Shown here one piece after another: positions 5,044-5,268 of a DNA stretch of 5,268 bases. Origin of the DNA: Chloroflexota bacterium (lineage in GTDB: Bacteria; Chloroflexota; Dehalococcoidia; UBA2247; RBG-13-53-26); contig JAFNFZ010000084.1 of NCBI GenBank assembly GCA_017885485.1, forward strand, positions 2,783-8,050, given 5' to 3'. How positions within the stretch are numbered: the stretch's first letter is position 1; the number at the start of each line of letters is the position of its first letter. A program made the position numbers and the translations under genes. The notes beneath the pieces are model-generated. The model was not told the origin of the DNA, searched no databases, and saw only the letters and a list, made by a program, of their open reading frames with translations.

Positions 5044-5268
5044 TTAGCCTGTCTTGGGGGGAGGTGTGGTGCCTGCCTTCTTCACGCCGAGGGTTATGCT
5101 GTGGCCGTCGATGCGGTGGCTTTCGGTGTGGCAGCCTTCTTCAGGAATGGAACAGACGAGCTGGTGGGATAGCGTCTCCTGCTTGATGTATGATGACAAG
5201 TTCTCAATGGCCTTTTGCAGAGGTGGCTCTGCCTGGTAGTAGGTGATGATGTAGTCGGCGATCTCGAA
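5044..5268 (-). CDS. ileS: Isoleucyl-tRNA synthetase, C-terminal end (5' part outside window)
   Basis: The minus strand is open from the window edge for 74 codons to TAA at 5046-5044. The peptide begins FEIADYIITYYQAEPPLQKA, continues through YIKQETLSHQLV and ends RIDGHSITLGVKKAG plus a Pro/Thr-rich tail. A strand, then a helix leading to a YIxxETL motif, then a final GxxITLGVKKA strand is the usual end of the C-terminal domain of the eukaryote-like (IleS2) type of isoleucyl-tRNA synthetase. That cytoplasmic enzyme charges tRNA-Ile with isoleucine. No catalytic motif (HIGH, KMSKS) can be seen because only the tail is present. The gene reads toward the 249-aa gene but is separated from it by 367 bases with a hairpin and a promoter, so they are probably not one operon. 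Another class I synthetase of the Ile/Val/Leu group is the main alternative. Confidence 0.75.
   Translation of the reverse strand, partial: FEIADYIITYYQAEPPLQKAIENLSSYIKQETLSHQLVCSIPEEGCHTESHRIDGHSITLGVKKAGTTPPPKTG

Noticed and set aside
4802..5239. Several plus-strand open frames in and beyond the ileS gap
   Set aside because: They overlap each other in different frames, have no good ribosome site or recognisable motif, and the right-hand ones are antisense to the ileS tail.

Overview
The window looks like a bacterial chromosome fragment of moderate to fairly high GC. The acyl-CoA synthetase gene is GC-rich, while the minus-strand genes on the right look AT-richer on the lines I sampled by eye. 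Nothing points to a virus or plasmid: there is no integrase, transposase, capsid or replication gene, no tRNA and no CRISPR array. The ADP-forming acyl-CoA synthetase subunit and the style of the IleS tail would suit an anaerobic or environmental lineage such as Chloroflexota (Dehalococcoidia-like). That placement is a guess from family impressions, not a measurement.

Left part, plus strand. The window opens inside an HtrA/DegP-type serine protease gene (1-467), just before the catalytic Ser motif, and includes its C-terminal PDZ domain. After 155 bases with a small hairpin comes a complete gene for the alpha (CoA-binding) subunit of an ADP-forming acyl-CoA synthetase (623-2059), with the phosphorylatable His in SHTGALA. 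No ATP-grasp beta subunit is present.

Middle and right, minus strand. Transcribed right to left are the C-terminal end of isoleucyl-tRNA synthetase (5044-5268), a 367-base gap with a terminator-like hairpin, one copy of a 24-base repeat and a good sigma70-type promoter, then three complete genes. These encode a two-part protein of unknown function (249 aa, 3927-4676), a RusA-like Holliday-junction-resolvase-fold nuclease (185 aa, 3280-3837) and a membrane-anchored protein of unknown function (244 aa, 2301-3035). A doubtful 69-aa ORF (3055-3264) fits between the last two. The set converges on the acyl-CoA synthetase gene across a 241-base spacer with a strong hairpin.

The protease, synthetase subunit and IleS are housekeeping or common metabolic functions. 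The accessory part is the minus-strand set at 2301-4676. It has its own apparent promoter, includes a RusA-like nuclease outside any visible prophage, and is associated with a near-identical 24-base repeat at 3106-3129 and 4864-4887. Whether these genes act together is an inference from layout; no sequence feature proves it.
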